From positions 942,702-1,006,701 of the forward strand of contig NZ_LMQN01000015.1 of the NCBI RefSeq assembly GCF_001425355.1: DNA of 64,000 bases. The letters are read 5' to 3'. Under the pieces are notes generated by a model. The model saw only the letters and a program-made list of their open reading frames with translations. It was not told where the DNA came from and searched no databases. How positions within the stretch are numbered: position 1 is the stretch's first letter; the number at the start of each line of letters is the position of its first letter. This document shows, piece after piece, positions 56,787-64,000 of this stretch. The DNA comes from Chryseobacterium sp. Leaf405 (GTDB lineage Bacteria; Bacteroidota; Bacteroidia; Flavobacteriales; Weeksellaceae). The position numbers and the translations under genes are program-made.

Positions 56787-58178
56787 TTACTCTACTTCTT
56801 CAAAGAATTTTTTTACTTTTTCCATCAATGACTGCCCGAAAGTCAGTTTTGCTGCTCTTTTATTCGCCTGCTGCTCATGAAATATTTCCTGTTGCTGAAC
56901 CGGTTCTTCCTGCTGCACAGACTGTTGGGTTGTTTCAACTAAAGATTCTACCGTATCAGGTTTTGGCTGAACTTGTTCCTGAGCAGGTTCTTCGTCTATG
57001 ATATTTATTTTTTTATCACGGATTTTTAAACTTTCCATTAATAATCCAATAGACGTAGCAAATTCCGGTCCTTTAAGATACTGATTTTTATCATTCGCAA
57101 TATATTCATTTGCAAAACCAATTCTGCTGTCGAATCCTGTTGTATAATTTGCCAGCTGACGAAGGTGCTTAAGATTTGAACCACCGCCCGTTAGAACGAT
57201 TCCTGCGATCAGTTTTTTCTTCTGCTCGAAGGCTCCGTAAGCTTTTAATTCGGTATTTACCATTTCCAAAATTTCCTCAACTCTTGCATTAATGATTTGT
57301 GCTAAAGTTTTTAACGAAATTTCTTTATCCGGTCTTCCGTGAAGTCCGGGAATCGTAACGTAGGTACTATCTTTCTCAAGCTCAGGAACTGCGGAACCGA
57401 ATTTTACTTTCAGTTGCTCTGCATGTTTTTCTATAATGGAACAGCCTTCTTTGATGTCTTCTGTAATAATCCCGCCTCCGTAAGGGATTACACAAGTATG
57501 ACGGATAATATTATCTTTAAATATAGCAATATCTGTTGTACCACCACCGATATCTACGATAGCAACTCCGGCTTCTTTTTCTTCTTTTGTAAGTACGGCT
57601 TCAGAGGACGCCAATGGTTCCAAAGTAAGGGCTTCCATTTCCAAACCAGCTTCACGAACACATCTTGCGATGTTTCGGATGCTTCCCATCTGACCAACAA
57701 CAACGTGGAAATTAGCTTCCAGACGTTTTCCGTGCATACCGACAGGTTCTTGGATTTCACCTTCAGAATCCACTTTATATTCTTGTGGTAAAACATGAAT
57801 TATTTCTTCTCCAGGAAGCATGACCAGTTTTTTTACCTGATCTTTTAATGCTTCAATATCGTCGTCTGTTATGAATTTGTCGGGGTGCTCACGCATAATA
57901 TAATCGGAGTGCTGGAGAGAACGGATATGTTTCCCGGCAATCCCAACCGTTACTTTACGGATAGGAACTCCTGCGCTTGACTGTGCCTCAGATACAGCCG
58001 CTTTGATTGAATTAATTGTCTGCGAAATATTATTCACAATACCTTTGTGAACCCCAAGACTTTTCGCCTTTCCTACACCGAGAACTTCTATTTTCCCGTG
58101 CGCATTCCTCCTTCCGACAATCGCAACAATCTTTGTTGTCCCGATGTCCAGACCTACTGAATACTCTTGATTTTCCAT
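56787..58178 (-). CDS. ftsA: Cell division protein FtsA
   Basis: A 463-residue actin-like protein. VGLDIGTTKIVAIVG near the N-terminus, IVDIGGGTTDIAIF and VLTGGGSNLKHL are the ATP-binding phosphate and adenosine motifs; domain 1C replaces actin subdomain 1B. The C-terminus has a Gln/Glu-rich linker (residues about 395-440) and an amphipathic helix (LMEKVKKFFEEV) that anchors FtsZ to the membrane. It lies between ftsQ and ftsZ as in other dcw clusters. Confidence 0.96.
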   Translation of the reverse strand: MENQEYSVGLDIGTTKIVAIVGRRNAHGKIEVLGVGKAKSLGVHKGIVNNISQTINSIKAAVSEAQSSAGVPIRKVTVGIAGKHIRSLQHSDYIMREHPDKFITDDDIEALKDQVKKLVMLPGEEIIHVLPQEYKVDSEGEIQEPVGMHGKRLEANFHVVVGQMGSIRNIARCVREAGLEMEALTLEPLASSEAVLTKEEKEAGVAIVDIGGGTTDIAIFKDNIIRHTCVIPYGGGIITEDIKEGCSIIEKHAEQLKVKFGSAVPELEKDSTYVTIPGLHGRPDKEISLKTLAQIINARVEEILEMVNTELKAYGAFEQKKKLIAGIVLTGGGSNLKHLRQLANYTTGFDSRIGFANEYIANDKNQYLKGPEFATSIGLLMESLKIRDKKINIIDEEPAQEQVQPKPDTVESLVETTQQSVQQEEPVQQQEIFHEQQANKRAAKLTFGQSLMEKVKKFFEEVE

Positions 58179-58277
58179 TTTTATACCGATTTGATTTTTG
58201 ATTTTTTCAGTCCTGTTTTAATAGGAGCATCAGGTTTTACCCTGATTTTATATTGATTGTTCTTTGGGAACGTTTCT

Positions 58278-59249
58278 TTATTCTATTTTAACTTTTGCTT
58301 TCGGTTTTGACGCCGATGTTTTCTTTTCTGTTTTTTTGTTTTCCTTTGGTTTAGTTGAAGCTTTGGGTTTTATGTTTTCCTTCGGTTTTGAAGTTGAACT
58401 CGTTTTCCTAGCTGCTTTTTTTATTTCTTCTAACTTAGGTTTATCATCCGTTTTTTTGAGGATTAATGGTGCTTTTGCCAATTCCTTATTTCCTGCTTTT
58501 AAAATACTGTCGTTTTCTTTATAATTAGGATTTAAAGTCGTTACAATCTGGTTCTGATATTTCACAGAAATCATATTGTACTTTTCAGGATCCTGAAACA
58601 CGAGATATTTTTCTACAAATGTTTTAAAACCTTTTACCTTAAAATCAATATTATCCAAATCCCCAATTTCTACCTTATAATTTCCTTCGCTGGTCAGAAG
58701 ATAGTAATCATCATGACTGTCTTTTGAGATTCCGATGAAATATTTTTTGCTGAAATCATCTTTGTCGATTTTGTCAACCAGTTCAGCCAACTTTTTATAT
58801 TCATCTTTTTTCACATTTCCTGTCACCAACATACAAGGATGCGAATAGGTTCTTGAAATAGGAAATTCGGTCCCTCGTTGATCGACATAAAAATCTTTTC
58901 CTTCTTTATTTAATCTGAAAACAGGAACCCTTTGTTTAATATCTAAATTTAATTTTCCGTTTAGGTTTAAATAAACATTGGCACTGTCGACCGCCGGAAG
59001 ATTATTAATTCTTTTTTCTAATGCCGGAATATTTAAATCTCCAACTTTGCCAGACGGATTTTCTTTTTTTACGATATCAAGAATATCTTTTTCATCGATA
59101 AAATACACCGGAGTTTTCTCATTCATTTTTACAGAAATCTTATTGTCCGTAATCTTCTGACCGCTAAATTTCTTCAACGAGAAGCTCAACAGAAATCCAA
59201 GAATGATTACTGTAACGGCAATTTTTAATATTCTGTACTTATTTTTCAT
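58278..59249 (-). CDS. ftsQ: Cell division protein FtsQ/DivIB
   Basis: A 323-residue bitopic protein with one N-terminal transmembrane helix (ILKIAVTVIILGFLLSFSL), a periplasmic POTRA-like region and the FtsQ domain (VNKFPxxR-type FRLNKEGKDFYVDQRGTEFP). The last ~50 residues are a Lys/Pro/Ser-rich tail (KPKENIKPKASTKPKENKK) that is an unusual addition. FtsQ bridges early and late divisome proteins. It is 73 bp downstream of murC and 99 bp upstream of ftsA. Confidence 0.9.
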   Translation of the reverse strand: MKNKYRILKIAVTVIILGFLLSFSLKKFSGQKITDNKISVKMNEKTPVYFIDEKDILDIVKKENPSGKVGDLNIPALEKRINNLPAVDSANVYLNLNGKLNLDIKQRVPVFRLNKEGKDFYVDQRGTEFPISRTYSHPCMLVTGNVKKDEYKKLAELVDKIDKDDFSKKYFIGISKDSHDDYYLLTSEGNYKVEIGDLDNIDFKVKGFKTFVEKYLVFQDPEKYNMISVKYQNQIVTTLNPNYKENDSILKAGNKELAKAPLILKKTDDKPKLEEIKKAARKTSSTSKPKENIKPKASTKPKENKKTEKKTSASKPKAKVKIE

Positions 59250-59321
59250 TATTTTAAGATGACAGATTTTAGACGTCAGATTTCAGACATTTAAAGCTGT
59301 TTTAAAATTTTTATTAATTCT

Positions 59322-60680
59322 TTATTTATTTTCCATCCACTCACAAATAGGATCATATAGTGTATCAATATTTCCTGCGCCTACGGTGAGAATAATATCA
59401 AAATCTTTTTCTTTTATTCTGTTGAAAACCTCACCTAATGTTGAAACTTCCTTTTTATCTAAAGTTACTTTTTCTAACAGCCAATCTGAAGTAATTCCTT
59501 CAAAATTTTCCTGAAGTTCTCTTGCCGGATAAATATCCAATAAAATCAATTCATCTGCCTGGCTTAAACTTTCTCCAAACCCATCTGCAAAATCTCTCGT
59601 TCTGCTGAACAAATGCGGTTGAAAAGTCACCAATAATTTCTTTTCAGGATAAAATGTTCGGATTGAGCTCACTACAGCATTAATTTCAGTTGGATGATGC
59701 GCGTAATCGTCGATGTAAATTTTACCGTTTTCGTATCTGTGTTTGGTGTATCTTCTTTTAATTCCTTTGAAATTGGTAATCGCTTTTTTCAAAGTTTCAA
59801 AATCAACTCCTAAATTGTTTAAAATCGCTAATGCAACCGTTGCATTTTCAACATTGTGAATTCCCGGAATGTCCCAGACAAAATCTTTAATAGTTTCAGT
59901 TGGCGTATGAAAATCAAAATAGATTTTATCGTTCTCCATTCTGAGGTTATCCGAGTAATAATCTGCAACTTCATTCACCGCATAGGTGATGTGTGATCTT
60001 CCGATTTCAATTCCTTTTCTTACAAAAAGTTGTTTGTCATTGGGAACTAAAGCTGCAAATTGTTTAAAACCTTCTTCAATTGTACTTATATCGCCATAAA
60101 TATCCAAATGATCTGCATCTGTGGAAGTTATCACCGCCCAGTCCGGAGAAAGGTTCAGGAAACTTCTGTCATATTCATCTGCTTCAACCACAGAATATTG
60201 CGAACCATTATACAGAAAATTTGACTTAAAGTTCTCAGAAATTCCTCCTAAAAAACAGGAAAACGGTAAATCTGCTTCTTTGCACAAATGGGCAACCAAG
60301 GTGGAAGTCGTTGTTTTCCCATGTGTTCCTGCAACGGCAATACAATCTGTATTTTCGGTGATTAAACCTAAAACTTTTGCACGTTTTAGTACTTCAAATT
60401 GGTTTTCATTAAAATAATCCAAAATTCCCAGCTTTTTTATGGCCGGAGTATAGATTACCAATGTATTTTCTTTCTGAAGATCGGTAATTTTTTCACCAAT
60501 TACATCATCAAAAACAATATCAATTCCCTCATTCATCAATTGCTGAGTGAGTTTGGTATTGGTTTTATCATATCCCAATACTTTTTTACCCGAAGCGTGG
60601 AAGTAACGAGCCAGTGCGCTCATTCCAATACCTCCGATCCCGATGAAGTAAAAATTTTGATATGTTTCTAAATTCTTCAT
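59322..60680 (-). CDS. murC: UDP-N-acetylmuramate-L-alanine ligase
   Basis: A 452-residue Mur ligase. The N-terminal Rossmann GIGGIGMSALARYF, the ATP-binding P-loop AGTHGKTTTS, the EADEYDRSFL metal-site segment, the DDYAHHPTEI motif and QPHLFSRTRDF are all present. It joins L-Ala to UDP-MurNAc in cytoplasmic peptidoglycan synthesis. It lies between murG and ftsQ in the dcw order. Confidence 0.97.
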   Translation of the reverse strand: MKNLETYQNFYFIGIGGIGMSALARYFHASGKKVLGYDKTNTKLTQQLMNEGIDIVFDDVIGEKITDLQKENTLVIYTPAIKKLGILDYFNENQFEVLKRAKVLGLITENTDCIAVAGTHGKTTTSTLVAHLCKEADLPFSCFLGGISENFKSNFLYNGSQYSVVEADEYDRSFLNLSPDWAVITSTDADHLDIYGDISTIEEGFKQFAALVPNDKQLFVRKGIEIGRSHITYAVNEVADYYSDNLRMENDKIYFDFHTPTETIKDFVWDIPGIHNVENATVALAILNNLGVDFETLKKAITNFKGIKRRYTKHRYENGKIYIDDYAHHPTEINAVVSSIRTFYPEKKLLVTFQPHLFSRTRDFADGFGESLSQADELILLDIYPARELQENFEGITSDWLLEKVTLDKKEVSTLGEVFNRIKEKDFDIILTVGAGNIDTLYDPICEWMENK

Positions 60681-60763
60681 TTATATTAAATTAAAAGATT
60701 AAGTAATTATGGTATTTAAAGATTTGTAATATCTTAATCTCTGAATTCCTCAATTTTTTAATC

Positions 60764-61867
60764 CTACTTTATTATTTTAAAAATTTCGTCTACAATCTCT
60801 TTTGCAGCATTTGGCTTGGCAAAATATTTCAGATTTTCAGACATTTCTTTTCTTACATTTTCATTTTCGCAGATTTCTGAAAGGGTATTCCAGAATTTTT
60901 CCTGCATTTCAGAGTCTTTTACCATTCTTGCTGCATTTTTTTCAACCAGATTCATAGCATTTTTGGTTTGATGATCTTCTGCTGCGAAAGGGAAAGGAAC
61001 CAATAACACTGGCTTCTGTGCCACTGCCAACTCTGAAATAGCAATTGCACCCGCTCTAGAAACAATCACATCTGCTGCAGAATAGGCTGTTTCCATGTCT
61101 TTGATGAATTCCTTCAACTGAATCTGAGATCCGAAATCTGAAATTTGAGTTTCATTGCTCAGCTCTTTAAAATCTAATTTCCCTGTTTGCCAGATCAACT
61201 GATATCCTTTTTCTTTTAGGTTTTCTAGATTATTTTTCCAGCCGTTATTTAATGTTCTTGAGCCCAAAGAGCCGCCAACAGATAAAATCGTCAGTTTATC
61301 TTTATCTAAACCCAATTTTTCTTTCGCCTGAGCAGTTTCCTGTATTCCTGAAATAATATTCTCACGAATTGGATTCCCCAGAAACTGTATTTTTTCGGCT
61401 GGAAAACCTTCCACTTTTGGATAGGCTGTAAATACAGCTTTTGCTTTTTTACTTAAAATTTTATTCGTTACACCTGCATGTGCATTCTGCTCCTGAATAA
61501 AAATTGGAATTCCCAGTTTGCTCGCTTCATACAAAGCTGGTCCGCTTGCAAAACCTCCTGTTCCCACTGCAAAATCCGGAGCGAAATTTTTAATTATTTT
61601 TTTAGATTTAGATAAACTTTTTAAAATCTTAAAAGGCAAACCTAAATTAGATAGCATATTTCCTCTGTCGATTCCGGCGATATCAATTCCTTCAATCTTA
61701 TAGCCAGCCTGCGGAACTTTTTCCATTTCCATTTTTCCGTTGGCTCCGATGAACAAAAACTCAGCATCAGGAAATCTTTTCTTGATTTCATCTGCAATGG
61801 CAATGGCAGGGAAGATGTGACCTCCTGTTCCGCCGCCTGATAATAATACTTTTAGTTTTTTGTTCAT
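60764..61867 (-). CDS. murG: UDP-GlcNAc:undecaprenyl-PP-MurNAc-pentapeptide transferase MurG
   Basis: A 367-residue GT28 glycosyltransferase. The N-terminal glycine loop SGGGTGGHIFPAIAIA, the second G-loop VGTGGFASGPALY, the third loop SVGGSLGSRTLN and the C-terminal donor-binding RAGAIAISELAVAQKPVLLVPFPFAAEDHQ are complete. It converts lipid I to lipid II on the inner face of the membrane. A small gene of unknown function separates it from ftsW. Confidence 0.97.
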   Translation of the reverse strand: MNKKLKVLLSGGGTGGHIFPAIAIADEIKKRFPDAEFLFIGANGKMEMEKVPQAGYKIEGIDIAGIDRGNMLSNLGLPFKILKSLSKSKKIIKNFAPDFAVGTGGFASGPALYEASKLGIPIFIQEQNAHAGVTNKILSKKAKAVFTAYPKVEGFPAEKIQFLGNPIRENIISGIQETAQAKEKLGLDKDKLTILSVGGSLGSRTLNNGWKNNLENLKEKGYQLIWQTGKLDFKELSNETQISDFGSQIQLKEFIKDMETAYSAADVIVSRAGAIAISELAVAQKPVLLVPFPFAAEDHQTKNAMNLVEKNAARMVKDSEMQEKFWNTLSEICENENVRKEMSENLKYFAKPNAAKEIVDEIFKIIK

Positions 61868-61876
61868 TTTAATATC

Positions 61877-62119
61877 TTATGCTGTAGGTAGATTCTCAAT
61901 TAAGTCAATAAAATCAACATTTACCCAAATCTCAATTTTATCTTCAATCAATTTTATTGATATTTCTTCAACGTTATAAATAGAATCGTTAAGTTCAATA
62001 ATTTCATTTGATTCTAATTTATAAGATTTCAAAAAATCGACAATTGTTTCTTTAGTATCGAAAATCAATACATCTTCTAAACTTTTGCTGTCGATAAATC
62101 GTAGTACTTGTATTTCCAT
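61877..62119 (-). CDS. Small acidic protein inserted in the dcw cluster
   Basis: An 80-residue soluble acidic protein (MEIQVLRFIDSKSLEDVLIF ... NENLPTA-type end). It is 9 bp from both ftsW and murG, so it is translated as part of the operon. No motif or TM helix is seen and the family is not recognised. Most dcw clusters have no gene at this point. Confidence 0.7.
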   Translation of the reverse strand: MEIQVLRFIDSKSLEDVLIFDTKETIVDFLKSYKLESNEIIELNDSIYNVEEISIKLIEDKIEIWVNVDFIDLIENLPTA

Positions 62120-62128
62120 TTTATTAGT

Positions 62129-63367
62129 TTAAGCGATATCGTTTATCTCTATAATACTCTGCTTTTTACCCATTCCTTCTTCATCATAAATCTGAATTCT
62201 GGAGCTGATATTTAAAATAATTCCCAACTGCAAATATGTTACCAACATTGAGGTACCTCCGTAACTTATTAATGGCAGTGGTTGCCCTGTAACAGGGATT
62301 AAATTGACTGCAACTGCAATATTTACAGCAAGTTGTATAAAAATCATCACACCGAGACTGAGTACAAGCAGAGACCCAAAAAATGCGGGCATCTTGCTGG
62401 CTATCATCACGATACGAATAATCATAATTAAATATAAACTTATTAGAAAAGCGGCACCAATTACTCCATATTCTTCAACAATTACTGCGAAAATGAAATC
62501 CGATGCAGATTGTGGAAGCATTTGTTTTAAAGCACTTTTACCGGGTCCCATGCCGGTAATTCCACCGTGAACGATGGCTGCTTTTGCCTGCATCACCTGA
62601 TAATTTTTTGCCTTTACACTTTCATCATCAACATCAGCGGTTTTTGCCTTGCTTGAAGTAAATGTCTCGACGCGGCTCATCCATGTATGAACACGGTTTC
62701 CGCCGATTAAGTTCGTGTTCAGAGCAATCACTAAAAATAAAACAATCGCAATAAATGATGCGGAGATAAATCCGGCAATGTATTTCCAGTGTAATTGTCC
62801 GATAACCAAAACAACTACGGAAACCATTAAGATCATTAATGCTGTAGAACCGTTGTCTTTTGCAACCAGTACAAAAACAAGTAAGATTGGTCCGAAAATG
62901 TACATAATATTCTCAATCGGAAGCCTTTCTCTGGTAATTTTCTTGGTTAAATATCTGCACAAATAAATAATCAACATTAAAAAAGCGAACGAAGACGGTT
63001 GAAATGAAATCGGTGTTCCCGGAATTTTCAACCATCGGGAAGCACTCGCTCCGTCGATTGTCTGCCCAGTAAACATAGTGATAATCAGTAAAATAACCAT
63101 CAGACCAAGCATGATACTGCTGAGCTTTCCGATGTATTCGTATTTTATCATTCCGACTACTCTCATGATTCCTAAACCTAAGACAACAAAGAACATATGT
63201 TTGATAACGTGACCTGTTGTGGTTCCGTTATTTACGATATATTCCAGATTCGAACTCGCAGAATATACAGGGAAAATAGAGAAAATGGAGATCACAAGGA
63301 TGACCATCCAAAGCACTTTATCGCCCTTTAGAAATTCAAATCTGTTTTCTGTGTCTTGTTCGTTCAT
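62129..63367 (-). CDS. ftsW: FtsW/RodA/SpoVE-family peptidoglycan glycosyltransferase
   Basis: A 412-residue SEDS protein with about ten transmembrane helices. GASASRWLKIPGTPISFQPSSFAFLMLIIYL, VAKDNGSTALMILMVSVVVL, GPGKSALKQMLPQSASDFIFAVIVEEYG and LPLISYGGTSMLVTYLQLGIIL are signature regions. It polymerises lipid II during septation with a class B penicillin-binding protein. Its position between murD and murG argues for FtsW rather than RodA. Confidence 0.95.
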   Translation of the reverse strand: MNEQDTENRFEFLKGDKVLWMVILVISIFSIFPVYSASSNLEYIVNNGTTTGHVIKHMFFVVLGLGIMRVVGMIKYEYIGKLSSIMLGLMVILLIITMFTGQTIDGASASRWLKIPGTPISFQPSSFAFLMLIIYLCRYLTKKITRERLPIENIMYIFGPILLVFVLVAKDNGSTALMILMVSVVVLVIGQLHWKYIAGFISASFIAIVLFLVIALNTNLIGGNRVHTWMSRVETFTSSKAKTADVDDESVKAKNYQVMQAKAAIVHGGITGMGPGKSALKQMLPQSASDFIFAVIVEEYGVIGAAFLISLYLIMIIRIVMIASKMPAFFGSLLVLSLGVMIFIQLAVNIAVAVNLIPVTGQPLPLISYGGTSMLVTYLQLGIILNISSRIQIYDEEGMGKKQSIIEINDIA

Positions 63368-63447
63368 ACTTGTGTATTCATGTATTTTTGTAAAATGTAT
63401 TCATGTTTTGTAATCGTAAATACATTCCTACTTTTTACATTTTACAA

Positions 63448-64000
63448 TTATTTTAATACCTGTTCTTTAAACTGATTCCCTCTGTCTTCATAGCTGTTGA
63501 ATAAATCAAAACTGGCACAACAAGGAGAAAGTAAAACCGTATCTCCTTTTTTAGCTAAAGATTTTGAGATCTCAACTGCTTTTTCCATGTTTGAAGTGTC
63601 ATAAATAAATTCTTTTTTGTCTTTGAAGAAGTTGATAATCTTTTCGTTATCAATTCCTAAACACACAATTGCCTTTACTTTTTTCTTAACTAAATCTTCA
63701 ATTTCGGAATAATCGTTTCCTTTATCTAATCCTCCAACGATCCAAACGGTCGGATTTTTCATGCTTTCTAAGGCGTAATATGTTGCGTTAACATTGGTTG
63801 CCTTACTGTCATTGATATATTTTACCCCGTCAATTTCAGAAACAAATTCCAGCCTGTGTTCAACTGCCTGAAAAGTCATTAATGAATTTCTAATGCTTTC
63901 ATTGTTGATTTCCAGTATTTTACCGGCTATTGAAGCGGCTAAGCTGTTCGCAACATTATGATTTCCAATTAATGATAATTCTTCAATTTTCATTGAGAAA
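63448..64000 (-). CDS. murD: UDP-N-acetylmuramoylalanine-D-glutamate ligase, C-terminal part
   Basis: The 5' end lies beyond the right edge; ~184 C-terminal residues are visible. The frame reads F-S-M-K-I-E-E-L into LIGNHNVANSLAASIAGKIL (the LxGxHNxxN motif), then VEHRLEFVSEIDGVKYINDSKATNVNA and LSPCCASFDLFNSYEDRGNQF, the MurD C-terminal signature. MurD adds D-Glu to UDP-MurNAc-L-Ala. The internal Met at 63993 is not the start because conserved sequence continues upstream of it. Confidence 0.95.
   Translation of the reverse strand, partial: FSMKIEELSLIGNHNVANSLAASIAGKILEINNESIRNSLMTFQAVEHRLEFVSEIDGVKYINDSKATNVNATYYALESMKNPTVWIVGGLDKGNDYSEIEDLVKKKVKAIVCLGIDNEKIINFFKDKKEFIYDTSNMEKAVEISKSLAKKGDTVLLSPCCASFDLFNSYEDRGNQFKEQVLK

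Noticed and set aside
1..64000. CRISPR arrays, rRNA genes, integrases, transposases or prophage att sites
   Set aside because: No regularly spaced direct repeats, no rRNA-like sequence, and no recombinase or transposase motifs were found among the reading frames.

Overview
The window looks like chromosome of a low-GC Bacteroidota bacterium of the class Flavobacteriia, most likely Chryseobacterium or a close relative in the Weeksellaceae. Supporting signs are a type IX secretion lipoprotein (PorW/SprE-like), a T9SS sorting-domain protein, a GLPGLI-family protein, a SusC-like/carboxypeptidase-regulatory outer-membrane barrel, the FeoA/FeoB/Cys-rich trio, Bacteroidota promoters of the form TTTG-N19-23-TAnnTTTG, and the absence of Shine-Dalgarno sequences.

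Layout. 1-2129 (minus): housekeeping genes (PorW/SprE fragment, Maf, KdsC-like phosphatase, DUF2520 dehydrogenase). 2297-5179 (plus): an ECF sigma factor, its probable membrane anti-sigma partner and a Spy/CpxP-like periplasmic protein, then a secreted unknown. 5217-7505 (minus): a GH92 mannosidase interrupted by one in-frame TAA. 7728-11440: an outer-membrane barrel protein and lepA. 11482-14689 (minus): a small membrane protein, a DUF1579 lipoprotein and an orphan beta-helix protein resembling phage tailspikes.

14871-25154 is the standout region: about a dozen genes on one strand devoted to ADP-ribose and NAD chemistry. It begins with an NrtR-type Nudix/winged-helix regulator. It continues with NADAR, a 2OG-oxygenase-like protein, a vWA protein, a compact adenylosuccinate-synthetase-like enzyme, a TARG1/Poa1-like macrodomain, a small protein with ART-like sequence features, a bacterial PARG, DUF4291, an ADP-ribosylglycohydrolase, a MacroD-type macrodomain, a class III sirtuin, a second ADP-ribosylglycohydrolase and a KptA RNA 2'-phosphotransferase. 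Four 19-bp near-palindromes (TTGTGT-N7-ACGCAA) lie upstream of the regulator, the NADAR gene and the vWA gene and are a plausible NrtR regulon. Three genes in this region are broken in the sequence as given (two homopolymer frameshifts, one in-frame TAA), and three copies of an ~84-bp interspersed repeat sit between its genes.

25312-36648 returns to typical flavobacterial genes: M14 carboxypeptidase, T9SS protein, a Cys-rich pair, JmjC/cupin-8 protein, TonB-type barrel plus GLPGLI protein, and feoA-feoB-Cys-rich protein. 36869-46057 carries glmM, a TPR protein, an EamA permease, aat, DUF3127, a tRNA Leu-Gly-Leu operon with a perfect promoter, an OmpR/histidine-kinase pair and a DUF1275 membrane protein. 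46403-51775 is mutL, rhomboid, two tandem endonuclease/exonuclease/phosphatase paralogs and two lipoproteins. 51807-64000 (minus) holds a GH3-like protein, a bacilliredoxin, yqeY and the division/cell-wall (dcw) cluster ftsZ-ftsA-ftsQ-murC-murG-(small ORF)-ftsW-murD, the last cut by the window edge.

No rRNA, CRISPR array, integrase or complete insertion sequence was seen.
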